Source: Congregibacter litoralis KT71
GTDB taxonomy: Bacteria; Pseudomonadota; Gammaproteobacteria; Pseudomonadales; Halieaceae
Direction of reading: 5' to 3'
DNA length: 64,000 nt
NCBI RefSeq assembly: GCF_000153125.2
Contig: NZ_CM002299.1
Span: 310,809-374,808 of the forward strand
In this document: positions 26,078 to 35,411 of the stretch, one piece after another
How positions within the stretch are numbered: position 1 is the stretch's first letter
How the letters are laid out: every line of letters begins with the position of its first letter
The notes under the pieces: model-generated
Database searches by the model: none
What the model was told of the DNA's origin: nothing
Seen by the model: only the letters and a program-made list of their open reading frames with translations
Program-made: the position numbers and the translations under genes

Positions 26078-26153
26078 TGGTGCCCGGAGACAGAATCGAA
26101 CTGCCGACACGGGGATTTTCAATCCCCTGCTCTACCGACTGAGCTATCCGGGC
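26078..26153 (-). tRNA. tRNA-Phe (GAA)
   Basis: 76 nt including the encoded CCA. Read on the minus strand it starts GCCCGGATAGCTCAGTCGG, with 7-bp acceptor stem GCCCGGA/TCCGGGC, D-arm, anticodon stem GGGGA/TCCCC around loop TTGAAAA (anticodon GAA), and T-arm GGCAG-TTCGATT-CTGTC. All stems pair. The 3' CCA is followed by a T-rich stretch (TTTCTTTT) that may terminate transcription. Confidence 0.97.
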
Positions 26154-26244
26154 ACATATTCCTACAGCCTTTGCGTCATTTTGAGTCTGCTGACCGCATC
26201 CTCAACGCAAGGGCCGCGTATTAAACCTATCGGTCCGCTTACAG

Positions 26245-26748
26245 TCAAGGGCGTCCGCTTAAATCTATGCTGCCCTCGCGACTGATGCGAATGGCGCGGC
26301 TCAGCCCCGATAGGGACAACTTGGCATTCAGCTTGTACGGGAGCGCGCCGTCCGTGGGGTTTGCCATAAGATCCCGAAGCAGTGTCAAAGACCCGAGCAT
26401 GCCTGCGGCAACCTCAAGCTCCGCAACGCTTTCACTGTAGGCGCCCACGTTAATCCCCTCGTTACTCACTCCCGAGAGAATCTTTGCGTCGCGAATAAAC
26501 ACATCGTAGGCAACACCGCTTATGGCCAGGGGGACCGGGTTGGGATTGAGCACCCTAAGTTTCACCAGGAAACGCGCCTCCAGTCCCTGGCTGGGGAGGG
26601 GTTCCAGGGCAAGGAGCTCTATCTCGGGGTCGTCGAAATCCAGGGCCCCTCCTATGCTGGCACAGCCAGCCAGTAGCATTAGAACAAGCGCCGCCAGCCC
26701 CTGGCGCCATACCATGGATCCGCGCCCTTTTGTCAAAGTTGCGCTCAT
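26245..26748 (-). CDS. LEA type 2 (WHy-domain) lipoprotein
   Basis: 167 residues. A lipoprotein signal ends in LMLLAGCAS (lipobox Cys about residue 29), so the protein is lipidated, probably in the outer membrane. The mature part is a LEA_2/WHy beta-sandwich: LPSQGLEARFLVKLRVLNPNPVPLAISGVAYDVFI is the family's hallmark NPN motif. Bacterial members are linked to desiccation or stress tolerance; the exact role is not known. Its start ATG overlaps the stop of the DUF4198 gene (ATGA), so the pair is coupled. Met12 is an alternative start. Confidence 0.86.
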   Translation of the reverse strand: MSATLTKGRGSMVWRQGLAALVLMLLAGCASIGGALDFDDPEIELLALEPLPSQGLEARFLVKLRVLNPNPVPLAISGVAYDVFIRDAKILSGVSNEGINVGAYSESVAELEVAAGMLGSLTLLRDLMANPTDGALPYKLNAKLSLSGLSRAIRISREGSIDLSGRP

Positions 26749-27581
26749 GAGTCCTCGTCGACCATGACTGTGAGGGTGACGAAGTCGCTCTCCCAGTTAA
26801 AGCCCTCGCCCATCTGCGGACGGAGATGGGTGGCGTAGATCATGTGTGGCCCGTCGCCCGCGAACTCAAGACTCACTTGGCCATCGTCATCGGAGCGATG
26901 GAGGACGCCGGCGTCATCACCCTCCTGCCACAGGCCCACGGCCTGGTTCGTCAGGGGCTCGCGATCAAACAGTACCTGTAGCTCTAAAGTCTCGCCGGGC
27001 GCCAGGGAGGTGGGATTGTTCAGGGGGAGAATCTCAAAGCGGGAAGCGCTCTCATCAGACCAGCAGGATGACTCCTCCGTCGCTGCATCGTCCGAGGCGC
27101 TTCGTAGATAGGTTCGTGCCAGTTTCGAGTAGGACTCCTTCCAGAAGCGCGGTTCAGGCTGGGTGTTCCAGGCTTCCCACACGCTGTCGTCGGCACCAAT
27201 TTCCTCAAGATAGTGAGCAACGGCCTCAGGTTTGATTTCCAGAATCCGGGGGTTAAGGGCAATCCAGGCACAGGCGGTCCCCGCACCGGGCGTCGCAATC
27301 AGTTCCAACGCACCACCGCGGGTGTCCATGGGTATGAGGAGGTCCCGCTGGCCATTTTGACTGATCACGGCCTCTCGGATGCGCGCGGCGCTGATGCCGG
27401 ATCCGAGGGTCGGAAAGGCCATGCCGCTGGTCATGGACAGCGTTATCTGGGAATCTGCCTCGGGCTGAAACGTCTCCGGGAGCAGCCAGGTTTCATGGGC
27501 AGAGAGTCCCGGAGACAACAGCAGGCAGGAAACAGCCAGGCCAGTGGATAGCCTGCGAAGAGGATGGGTAAACACGTTCAT
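26745..27581 (-). CDS. DUF4198 periplasmic protein
   Basis: 278 residues from ATG 27581 (MNVFTHPLRRLSTGLAVSCLLL), with a signal peptide cut near LSAHETWLLPETF. A mature N-terminus beginning AHE-W-P is characteristic of DUF4198 proteins, where the exposed His is thought to bind a metal; the family is related to NikM-type components. Two Ig-like beta regions follow (SLAPGETLELQVLFDREPLTNQAVGLW and DDDGQVSLEFAGDGPHMIYATHLR). A single disulfide is possible. It may take part in metal handling, but no transporter is adjacent. The coupled downstream gene is an LEA-2 lipoprotein. Confidence 0.82.
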   Translation of the reverse strand: MNVFTHPLRRLSTGLAVSCLLLSPGLSAHETWLLPETFQPEADSQITLSMTSGMAFPTLGSGISAARIREAVISQNGQRDLLIPMDTRGGALELIATPGAGTACAWIALNPRILEIKPEAVAHYLEEIGADDSVWEAWNTQPEPRFWKESYSKLARTYLRSASDDAATEESSCWSDESASRFEILPLNNPTSLAPGETLELQVLFDREPLTNQAVGLWQEGDDAGVLHRSDDDGQVSLEFAGDGPHMIYATHLRPQMGEGFNWESDFVTLTVMVDEDS

Positions 27582-27717
27582 CAAAAGTTCTCGTTCCTTC
27601 AGAAATTTGACAGGGATAAACCGTCGCCACAATGTCTTTTATCGACAGTCCTTTTGCAATAGGGTGTCCATCCCTTATCCAAATCTAAATTCAAATCCAG
27701 TCAAGCAGGGAGCTCCC

Positions 27718-28584
27718 ATGAGCCTGAACAATAAGACCATTTTTATCACCGGTGCCAGTCGCGGCATTGGTCTTGCAATTGCCAAGCGCGCTGCAGCGGA
27801 TGGCGCCAACGTCGCTATCGCGGCGAAAACCACGGAGCCCCATCCAAAACTGCCGGGCACGATCTACACCGCGGCGGAAGAAATCGAAGAGGCCGGCGGC
27901 AAAGCCCTGCCCCTGGTTTGTGACATTCGCTTTGAGGATCAGGTGCAGGCGGCGGTAGATAAAACCGTGGAGACCTTTGGCGGTATCGATATCTGTATCA
28001 ATAACGCCAGTGCGATCAGCCCCACGCCTACCCTGGGTACGGAGATGAAGCGCTACGATCTTATGAACGAGATCAACACCCGGGGCACCTTCCTGACGTC
28101 AAAAATCTGCATCCCCCACCTTCAGAAGTCCGACAACGGCCATATCCTGAACCTGGCACCACCGCTGGATATGGATGCCAAGTGGTTTGCGCCCCATGTG
28201 GCCTACACCATCGCCAAGATGGGGATGAGTCTCTGCACTCTGGGTATGAGCAAGGAGCTTGCGGGGGACGCCATCGCCGTGAACTCACTCTGGCCCCTAA
28301 CCGCGATTGATACCGCCGCCGTGCGTAATGTTCTGGGCGGCGACGCCATGAGCAAGGGCAGCCGTACCGTTGCGATCATGGCGGATGCTGCTTACGAAAT
28401 ACTCACCCGGCCATCAACGGAGTGCACCGGTAACTTCTTTATCGACGAGGTGCTCCTTCGTGACGCCGGCGTCACAGACTTTGATCAGTATGCGGTCGCC
28501 CCCGGCGAAGACCTTTTCCGGGACTTTTTTGTCCCCGACGACGTCATCGACGTCTTGCCGACAAAAACGCTCACTATGTACTAG
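27718..28584 (+). CDS. short-chain dehydrogenase/reductase, HSDL2-like
   Basis: 288 residues from ATG 27718, with GGGAG six bases upstream. The cofactor motif is TGASRGIGLAIAKRAAADGANVAIAAKT (NAD(P)), NNAS is present, and the catalytic Tyr-Lys is YTIAK. The pattern AAKTTEPHPKLPGTIYTAAEEIE and HVAYTIAKMGMSLCTLGM is characteristic of the HSDL2-like SDR subgroup, usually linked to fatty-acid or hydroxyacyl metabolism. The position of the catalytic Ser reads NLAPPLDM, that is Ala where this subgroup normally has Ser (LSPPL). Activity may therefore be altered. The substrate is unknown. Confidence 0.9.
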   Translation: MSLNNKTIFITGASRGIGLAIAKRAAADGANVAIAAKTTEPHPKLPGTIYTAAEEIEEAGGKALPLVCDIRFEDQVQAAVDKTVETFGGIDICINNASAISPTPTLGTEMKRYDLMNEINTRGTFLTSKICIPHLQKSDNGHILNLAPPLDMDAKWFAPHVAYTIAKMGMSLCTLGMSKELAGDAIAVNSLWPLTAIDTAAVRNVLGGDAMSKGSRTVAIMADAAYEILTRPSTECTGNFFIDEVLLRDAGVTDFDQYAVAPGEDLFRDFFVPDDVIDVLPTKTLTMY

Positions 28585-28619
28585 ACGGGTACCCGTTGAG
28601 TATTCATTAAAAGCGGCGT

Positions 28620-28892
28620 TTATGACTCCGGGGGCACGTAGCCCTCGGCCTTGTCGTAGTCCTCGCCGGCAAAAAACTTGTTCATTTCCTGCTGAAGATA
28701 TTTGCGGGCCTCGGGGTCAATGAGGCTCAGCTGTTTCTCGTTAATCAGCATCGTCTGATGCGCCTGCCACTCCTCCCACGCCTGCTTGCAGACGTTCTCA
28801 TAGATATCCTGACCTTTGGGGCCGGGAAAGGGTGGCGCATCCAGGCCGGGCATCTCTTTTTGATGCTTGCGACAAAACACCTGTCGGCTCAT
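28620..28892 (-). CDS. yggX: Fe(II)-trafficking / oxidative damage protection protein
   Basis: 90 residues from ATG 28892 ([18 protein letters not shown]), matching the YggX start with its conserved Cys7. Conserved [22 protein letters not shown] and [20 protein letters not shown] are family hallmarks. YggX protects Fe-S enzymes from oxidative damage and supports Fe-S repair. The ATG overlaps the mutY stop (ATGA). This mutY-yggX order is conserved in gammaproteobacteria, and MutY carries a 4Fe-4S cluster, so the linkage makes functional sense. Confidence 0.97.
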   Translation of the reverse strand: MSRQVFCRKHQKEMPGLDAPPFPGPKGQDIYENVCKQAWEEWQAHQTMLINEKQLSLIDPEARKYLQQEMNKFFAGEDYDKAEGYVPPES

Positions 28893-29965
28893 AAGTCTTC
28901 TCCTGTTCCAGAATTTTGTATTGCCTCTGCCGCTTGCTCCCACAGGCGCTTCACGGGGGCTGCGAGGCCCACGGCGGGGGCTTTCTCGGCGGGCCAGCAC
29001 CGCAGCTCCTGACCTTCGCGTATCAGCGCGGGCGTTTTCGACAGTGTAAGCAGAAGAGGGCTGATCTCAAGATGATAGTGACTGAAGCTGTGGCGGAGCG
29101 TGGGCAGCGCCATTGTGCGCGCTACGTCGACAGCTAAGGTTTCCTCGCAATAGCGGATGGCACCCGCGTCATCGTCCACTTCAGGGAAGCACCAGAGTCC
29201 GCCCCAGATGCCCGAGGGCTGGCGCCGCTCCAGGAGAAGCTCGCCCTTCGGGGTGTGGGCGATAACAAAGCTTGTTGTGCGCGTTGGAATCACCTTCCGG
29301 GGTTTTCTGCCCGGGAATTCCCCTTGCCGCCCCAGGGCCAGGGCAGCGCAGTCATCTGCCATAGGACAGCGAGGGCAATCGGGTTTTGAGCGGGTGCACA
29401 GGGTCGCACCCAGATCCATGATTCCCTGGGTGTAGTCAGCAACGCGGCAATCCGGGGTATGGCTTTCGGCCAGCTCCCACAGGCGCGATGCCACGGCGTT
29501 TTTACCCGGCCAGCCTTCCACCGCATGAAAACGGGCGAGGACCCGCTTTACATTGCCATCGAGAATAGCGGCGCGTCCCCCAAGGGCCGTAGACAGAATG
29601 GCTCCGGCTGTGGAGCGTCCAATACCGGGCAGGCTTTGCAGGGCCTCCACGTCCGCCGGGAATGTTCCGGAGAAGTCAGCCACTAGCATCTTTGCGGCTT
29701 TGTGGAGGTTTCGGGCCCGGGCGTAATACCCCAGACCGCTCCAGTGATGGAGCACATCATCGGCTTCGGCGGCAGCGAGAGTCTGGATGTCGGGAAAACG
29801 CGAGGTAAAGCGTTCATAGTAGGGAATCACCGTTGCGACCTGGGTCTGCTGAAGCATGATTTCCGACAGCCATACGTGATACGGCGTCGCATCCCGCTGC
29901 CAGGGCAGGTCGTGGCGGCCGTGTAAGTCGTACCAGGCTAAGAGGCGTGTTGCGAAGTCATCCAT
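28889..29965 (-). CDS. mutY: A/G-specific adenine DNA glycosylase
   Basis: 358 residues. The HhH-GPD core has [34 protein letters not shown] (catalytic Glu in SEIMLQQTQ), the helix-hairpin-helix [17 protein letters not shown], and the catalytic Asp in [32 protein letters not shown]. That last stretch also holds the four Cys of the 4Fe-4S cluster (C-x6-C-x2-C-x5-C). A C-terminal NUDIX-like domain (8-oxoG recognition) begins near residue 225. MutY removes adenine mispaired with 8-oxoguanine. It is divergent from hisB. Confidence 0.97.
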   Translation of the reverse strand: MDDFATRLLAWYDLHGRHDLPWQRDATPYHVWLSEIMLQQTQVATVIPYYERFTSRFPDIQTLAAAEADDVLHHWSGLGYYARARNLHKAAKMLVADFSGTFPADVEALQSLPGIGRSTAGAILSTALGGRAAILDGNVKRVLARFHAVEGWPGKNAVASRLWELAESHTPDCRVADYTQGIMDLGATLCTRSKPDCPRCPMADDCAALALGRQGEFPGRKPRKVIPTRTTSFVIAHTPKGELLLERRQPSGIWGGLWCFPEVDDDAGAIRYCEETLAVDVARTMALPTLRHSFSHYHLEISPLLLTLSKTPALIREGQELRCWPAEKAPAVGLAAPVKRLWEQAAEAIQNSGTGEDL

Positions 29966-30028
29966 AGGCGCTGGCGAGACTATCCTTGCGGCGGCAGAAT
30001 TGCCAATGATTCAATCGCTCCGCTCCCC

Positions 30029-30034
30029 TATAAT
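30029..30034 (+). promoter_or_regulatory. -10 element of the his operon
   Basis: A consensus TATAAT lies 125 bp upstream of hisB in the mutY/hisB divergent gap. No good -35 hexamer is seen at 16-18 bp, so an activator or a weak -35 must be assumed. Transcription from here would place the 12-bp repeats in the hisB leader. Confidence 0.45.
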
Positions 30035-30075
30035 GGCGCGCCTTCGCGGTGGGTGCCGCACCTGTCGTCGAAAAA

Positions 30076-30147
30076 GCCACCGCAGGTGGCATCGCCTGAG
30101 TCATCGCAGGGGTCATCGAGAAGGTCATCGCGAAAGCCATCGCAATT
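30076..30147. repeat. six 12-bp tandem repeats in hisB leader
   Basis: Six consecutive 12-bp units of the form G(T/C/G)CATCGCNNNN or close variants (for example GTCATCGCAGGG, GTCATCGAGAAG, GTCATCGCGAAA) end 11 bp before the hisB start. The frame through them is open into hisB and would read as xHRx tetrapeptides. Confidence 0.85.
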
Positions 30148-30158
30148 GGGAGAACAAC

Positions 30159-30752
30159 ATGTCGGAACGTAGCGCAACGGTAAGCCGCGATACGCTGGAA
30201 ACACAGATCACCGTGTCCCTGAATCTCGACGGCAGCGGCAAGGCCGAATTTGATACGGGGCTGCCCTTCCTCGAGCACATGCTCGACCAGATTGCCCGCC
30301 ACGGCATGATGGACATCAGCATCAAGGCTAACGGCGACCTGCACATCGATGCCCACCACACCGTGGAGGACATAGGCATTACCCTGGGCCAGGCCTTCAC
30401 CAAGGCCGTGGGCGAACGGAAAGGCATTCAGCGCTACGGGCATGCCTACGTACCCCTGGACGAGGCGCTGTCTCGGGTGGTGATCGATTTCTCCGGCCGC
30501 CCCGGTCTGGAGTTTCACGTGCCTTTTACCCGCGCTGCCGTGGGCGGTTTCGATGTCGACCTGTTCTACGAGTTTTTTCAGGGCTTCGTGAATCACGCCC
30601 TGGTGACGCTCCACGTCGACAACCTTCGCGGCGCAAACAGCCACCACCAGATCGAGACGGTGTTCAAAGCTTTTGGTCGCGCCCTGCGCATGGCCCTAAG
30701 CGCCGATCCCGCCATGGCGGGCGTAACGCCGTCCACCAAGGGCGTGCTTTAA
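30159..30752 (+). CDS. hisB: imidazoleglycerol-phosphate dehydratase
   Basis: 197 residues from ATG 30159 ([19 protein letters not shown]) with GGGAGA eight bases upstream. It is the mono-functional IGPD, without the N-terminal phosphatase found in enterobacteria. Metal-binding motifs are [27 protein letters not shown] and [11 protein letters not shown]. It catalyses the sixth step of histidine synthesis. First gene of hisB-hisH-hisA-hisF. The upstream open frame through the tandem repeats is unlikely to be translated, because its ATGs lie at or before the putative -10 box. Confidence 0.97.
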   Translation: MSERSATVSRDTLETQITVSLNLDGSGKAEFDTGLPFLEHMLDQIARHGMMDISIKANGDLHIDAHHTVEDIGITLGQAFTKAVGERKGIQRYGHAYVPLDEALSRVVIDFSGRPGLEFHVPFTRAAVGGFDVDLFYEFFQGFVNHALVTLHVDNLRGANSHHQIETVFKAFGRALRMALSADPAMAGVTPSTKGVL

Positions 30753-30768
30753 GGCCCCGGAGGCTGCG

Positions 30769-31434
30769 GTGACCGGCTCTAGCAAAAACACCAGCGTTGC
30801 CGTTATTGACTACGGCATGGGTAATCTTCACTCCGTGGAGAGCGCTCTCCTGCACGCCGGTGCCCGGGAGGTGATCGTGACTCACGACGCGGACCTGATC
30901 CGTCAGGCAGATCGTGTGGTCTTCCCCGGCGTGGGGGCTATCCGGGACTGTATGTCCGAAATCCGACGCCTGCATTGCGATGATCTTCTCGATGCTGCCC
31001 TCCGTGAACAGCACAAGCCGGTGCTGGCAATCTGTGTGGGGATGCAGGCGCTCATGGGGCGCTCCGAAGAAAATGATGGCGTTGATTGTCTGGGTTTACT
31101 TGAGGGCGATGTTCGCCACTTTGGCGCTCCCCTCAGGGATCACGATGGTAGTCGTCTCAAGGTTCCCCACATGGGCTGGAACCGTGTGCAGCAGCTGCTG
31201 CCTCATCCCCTCTGGGAGCACATCGAAGAGGGCGAGCGCTTCTATTTTGTACACAGCTACTACGTGCATGCCAAAGATCGCTCCCTCGTTGCGGGTAGCG
31301 TGGACTACGGGGTTACCGCCGATGCGGCCCTGGCAAGGGACAATCTGTTTGCCGTGCAGTTTCACCCGGAGAAAAGCCATCGGGCGGGACTGCAGTTGTT
31401 GAGTAACTTTCTGGACTGGGATGGAACATGCTGA
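30769..31434 (+). CDS. hisH: imidazole glycerol phosphate synthase, glutaminase subunit
   Basis: 221 residues from GTG 30769. Class I glutaminase: the nucleophile Cys is in [12 protein letters not shown], and the His-x-Glu of the triad in [29 protein letters not shown] is the classic HisH start. It supplies ammonia through the HisF barrel. Starts 16 bp after hisB, and its end overlaps hisA by 7 bp. Two or three residues longer at the N-terminus than many homologues (SSKNTS), so a slightly internal start is possible, but no better start codon is seen. Confidence 0.97.
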   Translation: MTGSSKNTSVAVIDYGMGNLHSVESALLHAGAREVIVTHDADLIRQADRVVFPGVGAIRDCMSEIRRLHCDDLLDAALREQHKPVLAICVGMQALMGRSEENDGVDCLGLLEGDVRHFGAPLRDHDGSRLKVPHMGWNRVQQLLPHPLWEHIEEGERFYFVHSYYVHAKDRSLVAGSVDYGVTADAALARDNLFAVQFHPEKSHRAGLQLLSNFLDWDGTC

Positions 31435-32165
31435 TAATTCCTGCGATTGACCTCAAGGACGGAGAGTGTGTCCGTCTTCGCCAGGGGGAGATGGATGACA
31501 GCACCGTGTTTTCTGATAACCCGGTGGCAACGGCGCAGCGTTGGGTGGATGCCGGCTGTCGGCGTCTGCATCTCGTGGATCTCAACGGCGCTTTTGCAGG
31601 AACTCCGGTCAACGGTGACGCTGTAACGGCGATCGCCCGGGAGTTTCCGGAGCTACCCATTCAGATCGGTGGCGGTATCCGTAACCTGGAGACCATCGAG
31701 TTTTATCTGAACGCGGGGGTCAGCTACGTCATCATCGGTACCCAGGCGGTGAAGCAACCCACCTTCGTGGCTGAGGCCTGCGCCGCCTTTCCCGGCAAGA
31801 TTATCGTGGGTCTGGATGCGCGGGAGGGACGGGTAGCTACCGATGGCTGGGCCGAGGTGACCGCCCTGCAGGCGACGGACCTGGCCCGGCGCTTTGCCGA
31901 TGATGGCGTGAGTGCCATCGTATACACCGACATCGCTCGGGACGGCATGATGGAGGGCGTGAACGTGGAAGCGACCCTGGACCTTGCGCAGGCCGGGGGT
32001 ATTCCTGTGATCGCATCGGGAGGCATCACCAACATGCGCGATGTCCGGGCTCTGGCTGCGCTCCACAGCGCGGGAATCATGGGCGCCATCACGGGCCGCG
32101 CCATCTACGAGGGCACGCTGGATCTTGCCGAAGCTCAGCGCTTCTGCGATGAGAACGCCGCCTGA
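31428..32165 (+). CDS. hisA: phosphoribosylformimino-5-aminoimidazole carboxamide ribotide isomerase
   Basis: 245 residues, a TIM barrel with the HisA signature [33 protein letters not shown]. Catalytic Asp8 (AIDLKDG) and the second Asp in [12 protein letters not shown] are present, and the duplicated phosphate-binding loops GGGIRN and SGGITN are intact. It converts ProFAR to PRFAR, the substrate of HisHF. Overlaps hisH by 7 bp and shares its stop region with hisF (TGATG), so translation is coupled throughout the operon. Confidence 0.97.
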   Translation: MLIIPAIDLKDGECVRLRQGEMDDSTVFSDNPVATAQRWVDAGCRRLHLVDLNGAFAGTPVNGDAVTAIAREFPELPIQIGGGIRNLETIEFYLNAGVSYVIIGTQAVKQPTFVAEACAAFPGKIIVGLDAREGRVATDGWAEVTALQATDLARRFADDGVSAIVYTDIARDGMMEGVNVEATLDLAQAGGIPVIASGGITNMRDVRALAALHSAGIMGAITGRAIYEGTLDLAEAQRFCDENAA

Positions 32166-32938
32166 TGGGACTGGCGCGACGCATTATCCCCTGCCTGGAT
32201 GTCGACAACGGTCGCGTCGTAAAGGGCGTGAATTTTGTGGATATCCGGGATGCAGGCGATCCCGTGGAAATTGCCGCGCGCTACAACGAGCAGGGCGCCG
32301 ACGAAATCACCTTCCTGGACATAACAGCGAGCCATGAAGACCGGGAAACCACGGTGCACATGGTGGAGGCCATCGCCCGGGAGGTGTTTATTCCCCTGAC
32401 CGTAGGCGGCGGTATTCGCAGCGTTGAGGATATTCGTACCATGCTTAACGCCGGAGCCGACAAGGTCAGTATCAACACCGCGGCCATTCACGATCCAGAA
32501 CTCGTGCGCCGCGCCTCCCAGCGCTTCGGCGCCCAGTGTATTGTCGTGGCTATTGATGCCAAGCGTGTTGCCGACGTCGATGGAGCGCCCCGCTACGAGA
32601 TTTTTACCCACGGCGGGCGCAAGCCCACGGGCATCAACGCCGTTGAGTGGGCGCAGCGTATGGCATCCCTGGGCGCGGGGGAAATACTCCTGACCAGCAT
32701 GGACCGCGATGGCACCCGCGACGGCTTTGAACTCGGCGTTACCCGCGCTATTACCGATGCCGTGGACATTCCGGTGATTGCTTCGGGCGGTGTGGGGACT
32801 CTCCAGCATCTGGTGGATGGCGTGACCGAGGGAGGCGCTGATGCGGTTCTCGCGGCGAGCATCTTTCACTTCGGGGAGTTCACCGTGGGTCAGGCAAAGG
32901 ACTTTATGGCAGAGGCGGGTATCGAAGTACGCCGCTAG
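32165..32938 (+). CDS. hisF: imidazole glycerol phosphate synthase, cyclase subunit
   Basis: 257 residues. [20 protein letters not shown] carries catalytic Asp11, and [16 protein letters not shown] the second catalytic Asp. Phosphate loops GGGIRS and SGGVGT are intact. It uses PRFAR and HisH-derived ammonia to make imidazole glycerol phosphate and AICAR. It is the last gene of the four-gene his cluster; hisI/hisE do not follow, a convergent hydrolase gene does. The remaining his genes (G, D, C, I, E) must be elsewhere in the genome. Confidence 0.97.
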   Translation: MGLARRIIPCLDVDNGRVVKGVNFVDIRDAGDPVEIAARYNEQGADEITFLDITASHEDRETTVHMVEAIAREVFIPLTVGGGIRSVEDIRTMLNAGADKVSINTAAIHDPELVRRASQRFGAQCIVVAIDAKRVADVDGAPRYEIFTHGGRKPTGINAVEWAQRMASLGAGEILLTSMDRDGTRDGFELGVTRAITDAVDIPVIASGGVGTLQHLVDGVTEGGADAVLAASIFHFGEFTVGQAKDFMAEAGIEVRR

Positions 32939-32959
32939 GATCCCGGAAGTGAGTTTGTC

Positions 32960-33934
32960 CTAGGCGCCGGCGATAAATGCACTGATGAGTGCCGCTGTTT
33001 CCTCGCTGGTGCCGGGTGCCAGGATATCGCCCGTGAGCACATGAGGGCTGAGACTTCGGGGTTCATCGACGGCGTGCACTTTCTTCTGCCCGGCGGGCAG
33101 CCGTTCAAAACCGGCCAGTAACTTGCTGACGGACACCACATCGTCTTTGGGCGAATACACCAGCATGGCTCGCTTGCTTTTTGCCTCGGGAGTCAGTTCT
33201 ACGGAGAGATTGACCAGGCGCATCATTTCAACGATGGACGCCGTGGGGTAATCCGTCGACCAATACTTTTCCTGGAGATCATTGGCGGCGACCCAGGAGC
33301 GCCGTTCCCCAAGAATCAACCGGGCCAGCTGTGGACCGAAGGGGCCCGTGGTGATGCCTGAGCCTTTCCCCGCAGGTCCAAAATTGGGAGAAACCAGAAT
33401 AAGACTGTCCACGGACGCAAAGTCCGGGTGGCGAGCCATGGCCAGCGCCAGGGTAGCGCCCGTGGATGTTCCCATGAGCACGATTTTTTCTCCGAGGGCT
33501 TTGGCAACGGCGAGAGCCTCGGCGCCGTCGTTCATCCAGTCCTCGGCGCTGATTCCCGAAAGCTGCTCCCGTTCTCGACCGTGCCCCGCAAGGCGGGTCT
33601 CGAAAAGGTTTGCTCCCAGGGCTTGCGCCACCAGTTCGGGTACCGGGGCTATTTCCTGGCGGGTTGCGGAAAAGCCATGAAAATATACCAGTACATAGTC
33701 ACTGCGCTGCCCGGGCTCACCCGCCCAGACCACGCGCTTTTCGGCGCCTTCGGTAACGCCAACAAGGGCATGCTCGGCGGATTCTTTCTCGCGCAGGTAA
33801 TCATCAATGGCCGCAGGAATGACAAGCTGAGGAGGGGCGGGCGACAGGGGCGCCGGCTTCGTAGCCCAGCCACCCACCGCAATGCCGACCGCGGCCATAG
33901 CGAGGACCGTTAACAGCAATCGCTTACCCGCCAT
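32960..33934 (-). CDS. alpha/beta hydrolase, exported or membrane-anchored
   Basis: 324 residues. An N-terminal hydrophobic segment (residues 5-24) is a signal peptide or anchor. The alpha/beta-hydrolase core has the oxyanion region VYFHGFSATRQE, nucleophile elbow MGTSTGATLAL (Ser about residue 158), and candidate acid and base in YSPKDDVVS and LSPHVLTG. The lid region is short. It resembles carboxylesterase / monoacylglycerol-lipase-type enzymes; substrate unknown. It is downstream of ctpA on the same strand with a 47-bp gap, so it may belong to the gpmI-envC-ctpA run. Confidence 0.83.
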   Translation of the reverse strand: MAGKRLLLTVLAMAAVGIAVGGWATKPAPLSPAPPQLVIPAAIDDYLREKESAEHALVGVTEGAEKRVVWAGEPGQRSDYVLVYFHGFSATRQEIAPVPELVAQALGANLFETRLAGHGREREQLSGISAEDWMNDGAEALAVAKALGEKIVLMGTSTGATLALAMARHPDFASVDSLILVSPNFGPAGKGSGITTGPFGPQLARLILGERRSWVAANDLQEKYWSTDYPTASIVEMMRLVNLSVELTPEAKSKRAMLVYSPKDDVVSVSKLLAGFERLPAGQKKVHAVDEPRSLSPHVLTGDILAPGTSEETAALISAFIAGA

Positions 33935-33981
33935 AAAATCAGTCCCGGCTCCGTCGGACGCCCGCCCTCATTGCCCTGTAC

Positions 33982-35334
33982 TCAGGATTCGCGGTTGGGG
34001 TCCGGCGCCGCAGCGGTTTGCTGCTCCGCAGGTAGGGCTCGGGGCGATCGGGGATTGATGATATTGAGTCCCTTGAGGAGGATCAGCGCTTCATAGAGCT
34101 GATTATCCTGGGAAATAAGGCCCTTGCTTGCCAGGGCCTCCACGGAGGCCTGGTCGCTGGTATTGTCCAGGTGCCCCGCAAGATCTTTCTCGCTCACCCG
34201 GCCCGACTCATCAAAGGTCTCGACCTTGGCGCGCTCCACCACAATATCCGGCTTGATGCCTTCCGCTTGAATGGATCGTCCGTTGGGGGTGAAGTACCGG
34301 GCGGTGGTGAGTTTGACTGCGCGGGATTCAGAAATAGGCAGCACCGTTTGCACGGAGCCTTTGCCAAAACTCTGGGTGCCCATGACCACACCCCGGGCGT
34401 GATCCTGGAGGGCGCCGGCCACAATTTCTGAAGCACTGGCCGAGCCGCGATTGATGAGTACTACCAGCGGAGCGCCGTCAGTGATGTCACCGGGCGCCGC
34501 GCCATAATTCTGCGCGGCGTTGCTGAGACGACCCTCGGTGTACACCACGTTACCGCTCTCCATGAACAGTCCGGCCACGTCGACACTTGCGCCCAGGACA
34601 CCCCCCGGGTTGTTGCGAAGATCGAGCACGAGTCCTTTGAGGGGCTGCTCCGCCAGAAGTTTTTCGATGGACGCTTTGACGTCGTCACCGGTTTTTTGCT
34701 GAAACTGTGAGATGCGCAGATAGCCAAATCCGGGTTCCAGCCATCGCTCGCGCACGCTGGCTACGCGGATGGTGTCCCGGACCAGGGTAAGATCAAAGGG
34801 CTCCTGCTCGCCGGGGCGACCGATGGACACGGTAATTTCGCTGCCCTTGGGACCGCGCATTTTCTCCACAGCTTCGTTGAGGTTCATGCCGCGGATGGCG
34901 ACGCCATCCAGCTTCAAAATGACATCTCCGGCGAGTATGCCCGCGTCCGTCGCCGGTGAACCGTCAATGGGCGAAACGACTTTCAGAAAGCCGTTCTCCA
35001 TACCCACTTCCAGTCCCAGACCAGAAAATTCGCCGCTGGTGGAGCTTTGCAGGTCCTCGTAGGCGTCGCGCTCCAGATACACCGAGTGGGGGTCCAGACC
35101 CGTGAGCATGCCCTTGATGGCGTACTCAAGGAGGGTGCTGTCGTCGACTTCTTCCACGTAGCCCACGCGAATCTGATTGAACACATCGGCAAAGGTGCGC
35201 AGTTCATCCAGGGGTAGTTCCCCGGCGTCCGTGTCGTCCTGGGAGTGGGCAATAAAAGAATGACTGAGCATCATCGCTGCTGCAGTGATGGCCAGGGCGC
35301 TTAAACGTGTTCGAATCATAGACATGTTACGCAT
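33982..35334 (-). CDS. ctpA: S41-family carboxy-terminal processing protease
   Basis: 450 residues from ATG 35334 (MRNMSMIRTRLSALAITAAAMM); ATGs at 35325 and 35319 are alternatives. Signal peptide about 1-30, ending HSQDD. A PDZ domain (GLGLEVGMENGFLKVVSPIDGSPATDAGILAGDVI) is inserted before the catalytic Ser-Lys dyad: Ser in NRGSASASEIVAGAL and Lys in GTQSFGKGSVQTV. CtpA trims the C-termini of periplasmic proteins such as cell-wall hydrolases. It follows envC, which encodes an amidase activator, in the conserved gpmI-envC-ctpA order. Confidence 0.95.
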   Translation of the reverse strand: MRNMSMIRTRLSALAITAAAMMLSHSFIAHSQDDTDAGELPLDELRTFADVFNQIRVGYVEEVDDSTLLEYAIKGMLTGLDPHSVYLERDAYEDLQSSTSGEFSGLGLEVGMENGFLKVVSPIDGSPATDAGILAGDVILKLDGVAIRGMNLNEAVEKMRGPKGSEITVSIGRPGEQEPFDLTLVRDTIRVASVRERWLEPGFGYLRISQFQQKTGDDVKASIEKLLAEQPLKGLVLDLRNNPGGVLGASVDVAGLFMESGNVVYTEGRLSNAAQNYGAAPGDITDGAPLVVLINRGSASASEIVAGALQDHARGVVMGTQSFGKGSVQTVLPISESRAVKLTTARYFTPNGRSIQAEGIKPDIVVERAKVETFDESGRVSEKDLAGHLDNTSDQASVEALASKGLISQDNQLYEALILLKGLNIINPRSPRALPAEQQTAAAPDPNRES

Positions 35335-35411
35335 AGTGTGTAGTGGAAAACCCCAGTGTAGCCTAATCGGGACGTGGCCTTGGGAGAGCCCGGGTAAGCC
35401 GCCCGGCTCCT

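Noticed and set aside
26078..26153. tRNA-Phe as a prophage or island attachment site
   Set aside because: No integrase gene, no repeated 3' tRNA end and no composition shift were seen on either side.
30076..30147. CRISPR-like repeat array before hisB
   Set aside because: Units are 12 bp and contiguous without spacers, so it is a simple tandem repeat. The same applies to the other repeat loci.
29958..30647. 229-codon minus-strand frame over hisB and its leader repeats
   Set aside because: Antisense to hisB; the apparent length is due to the repeat region and high G+C.
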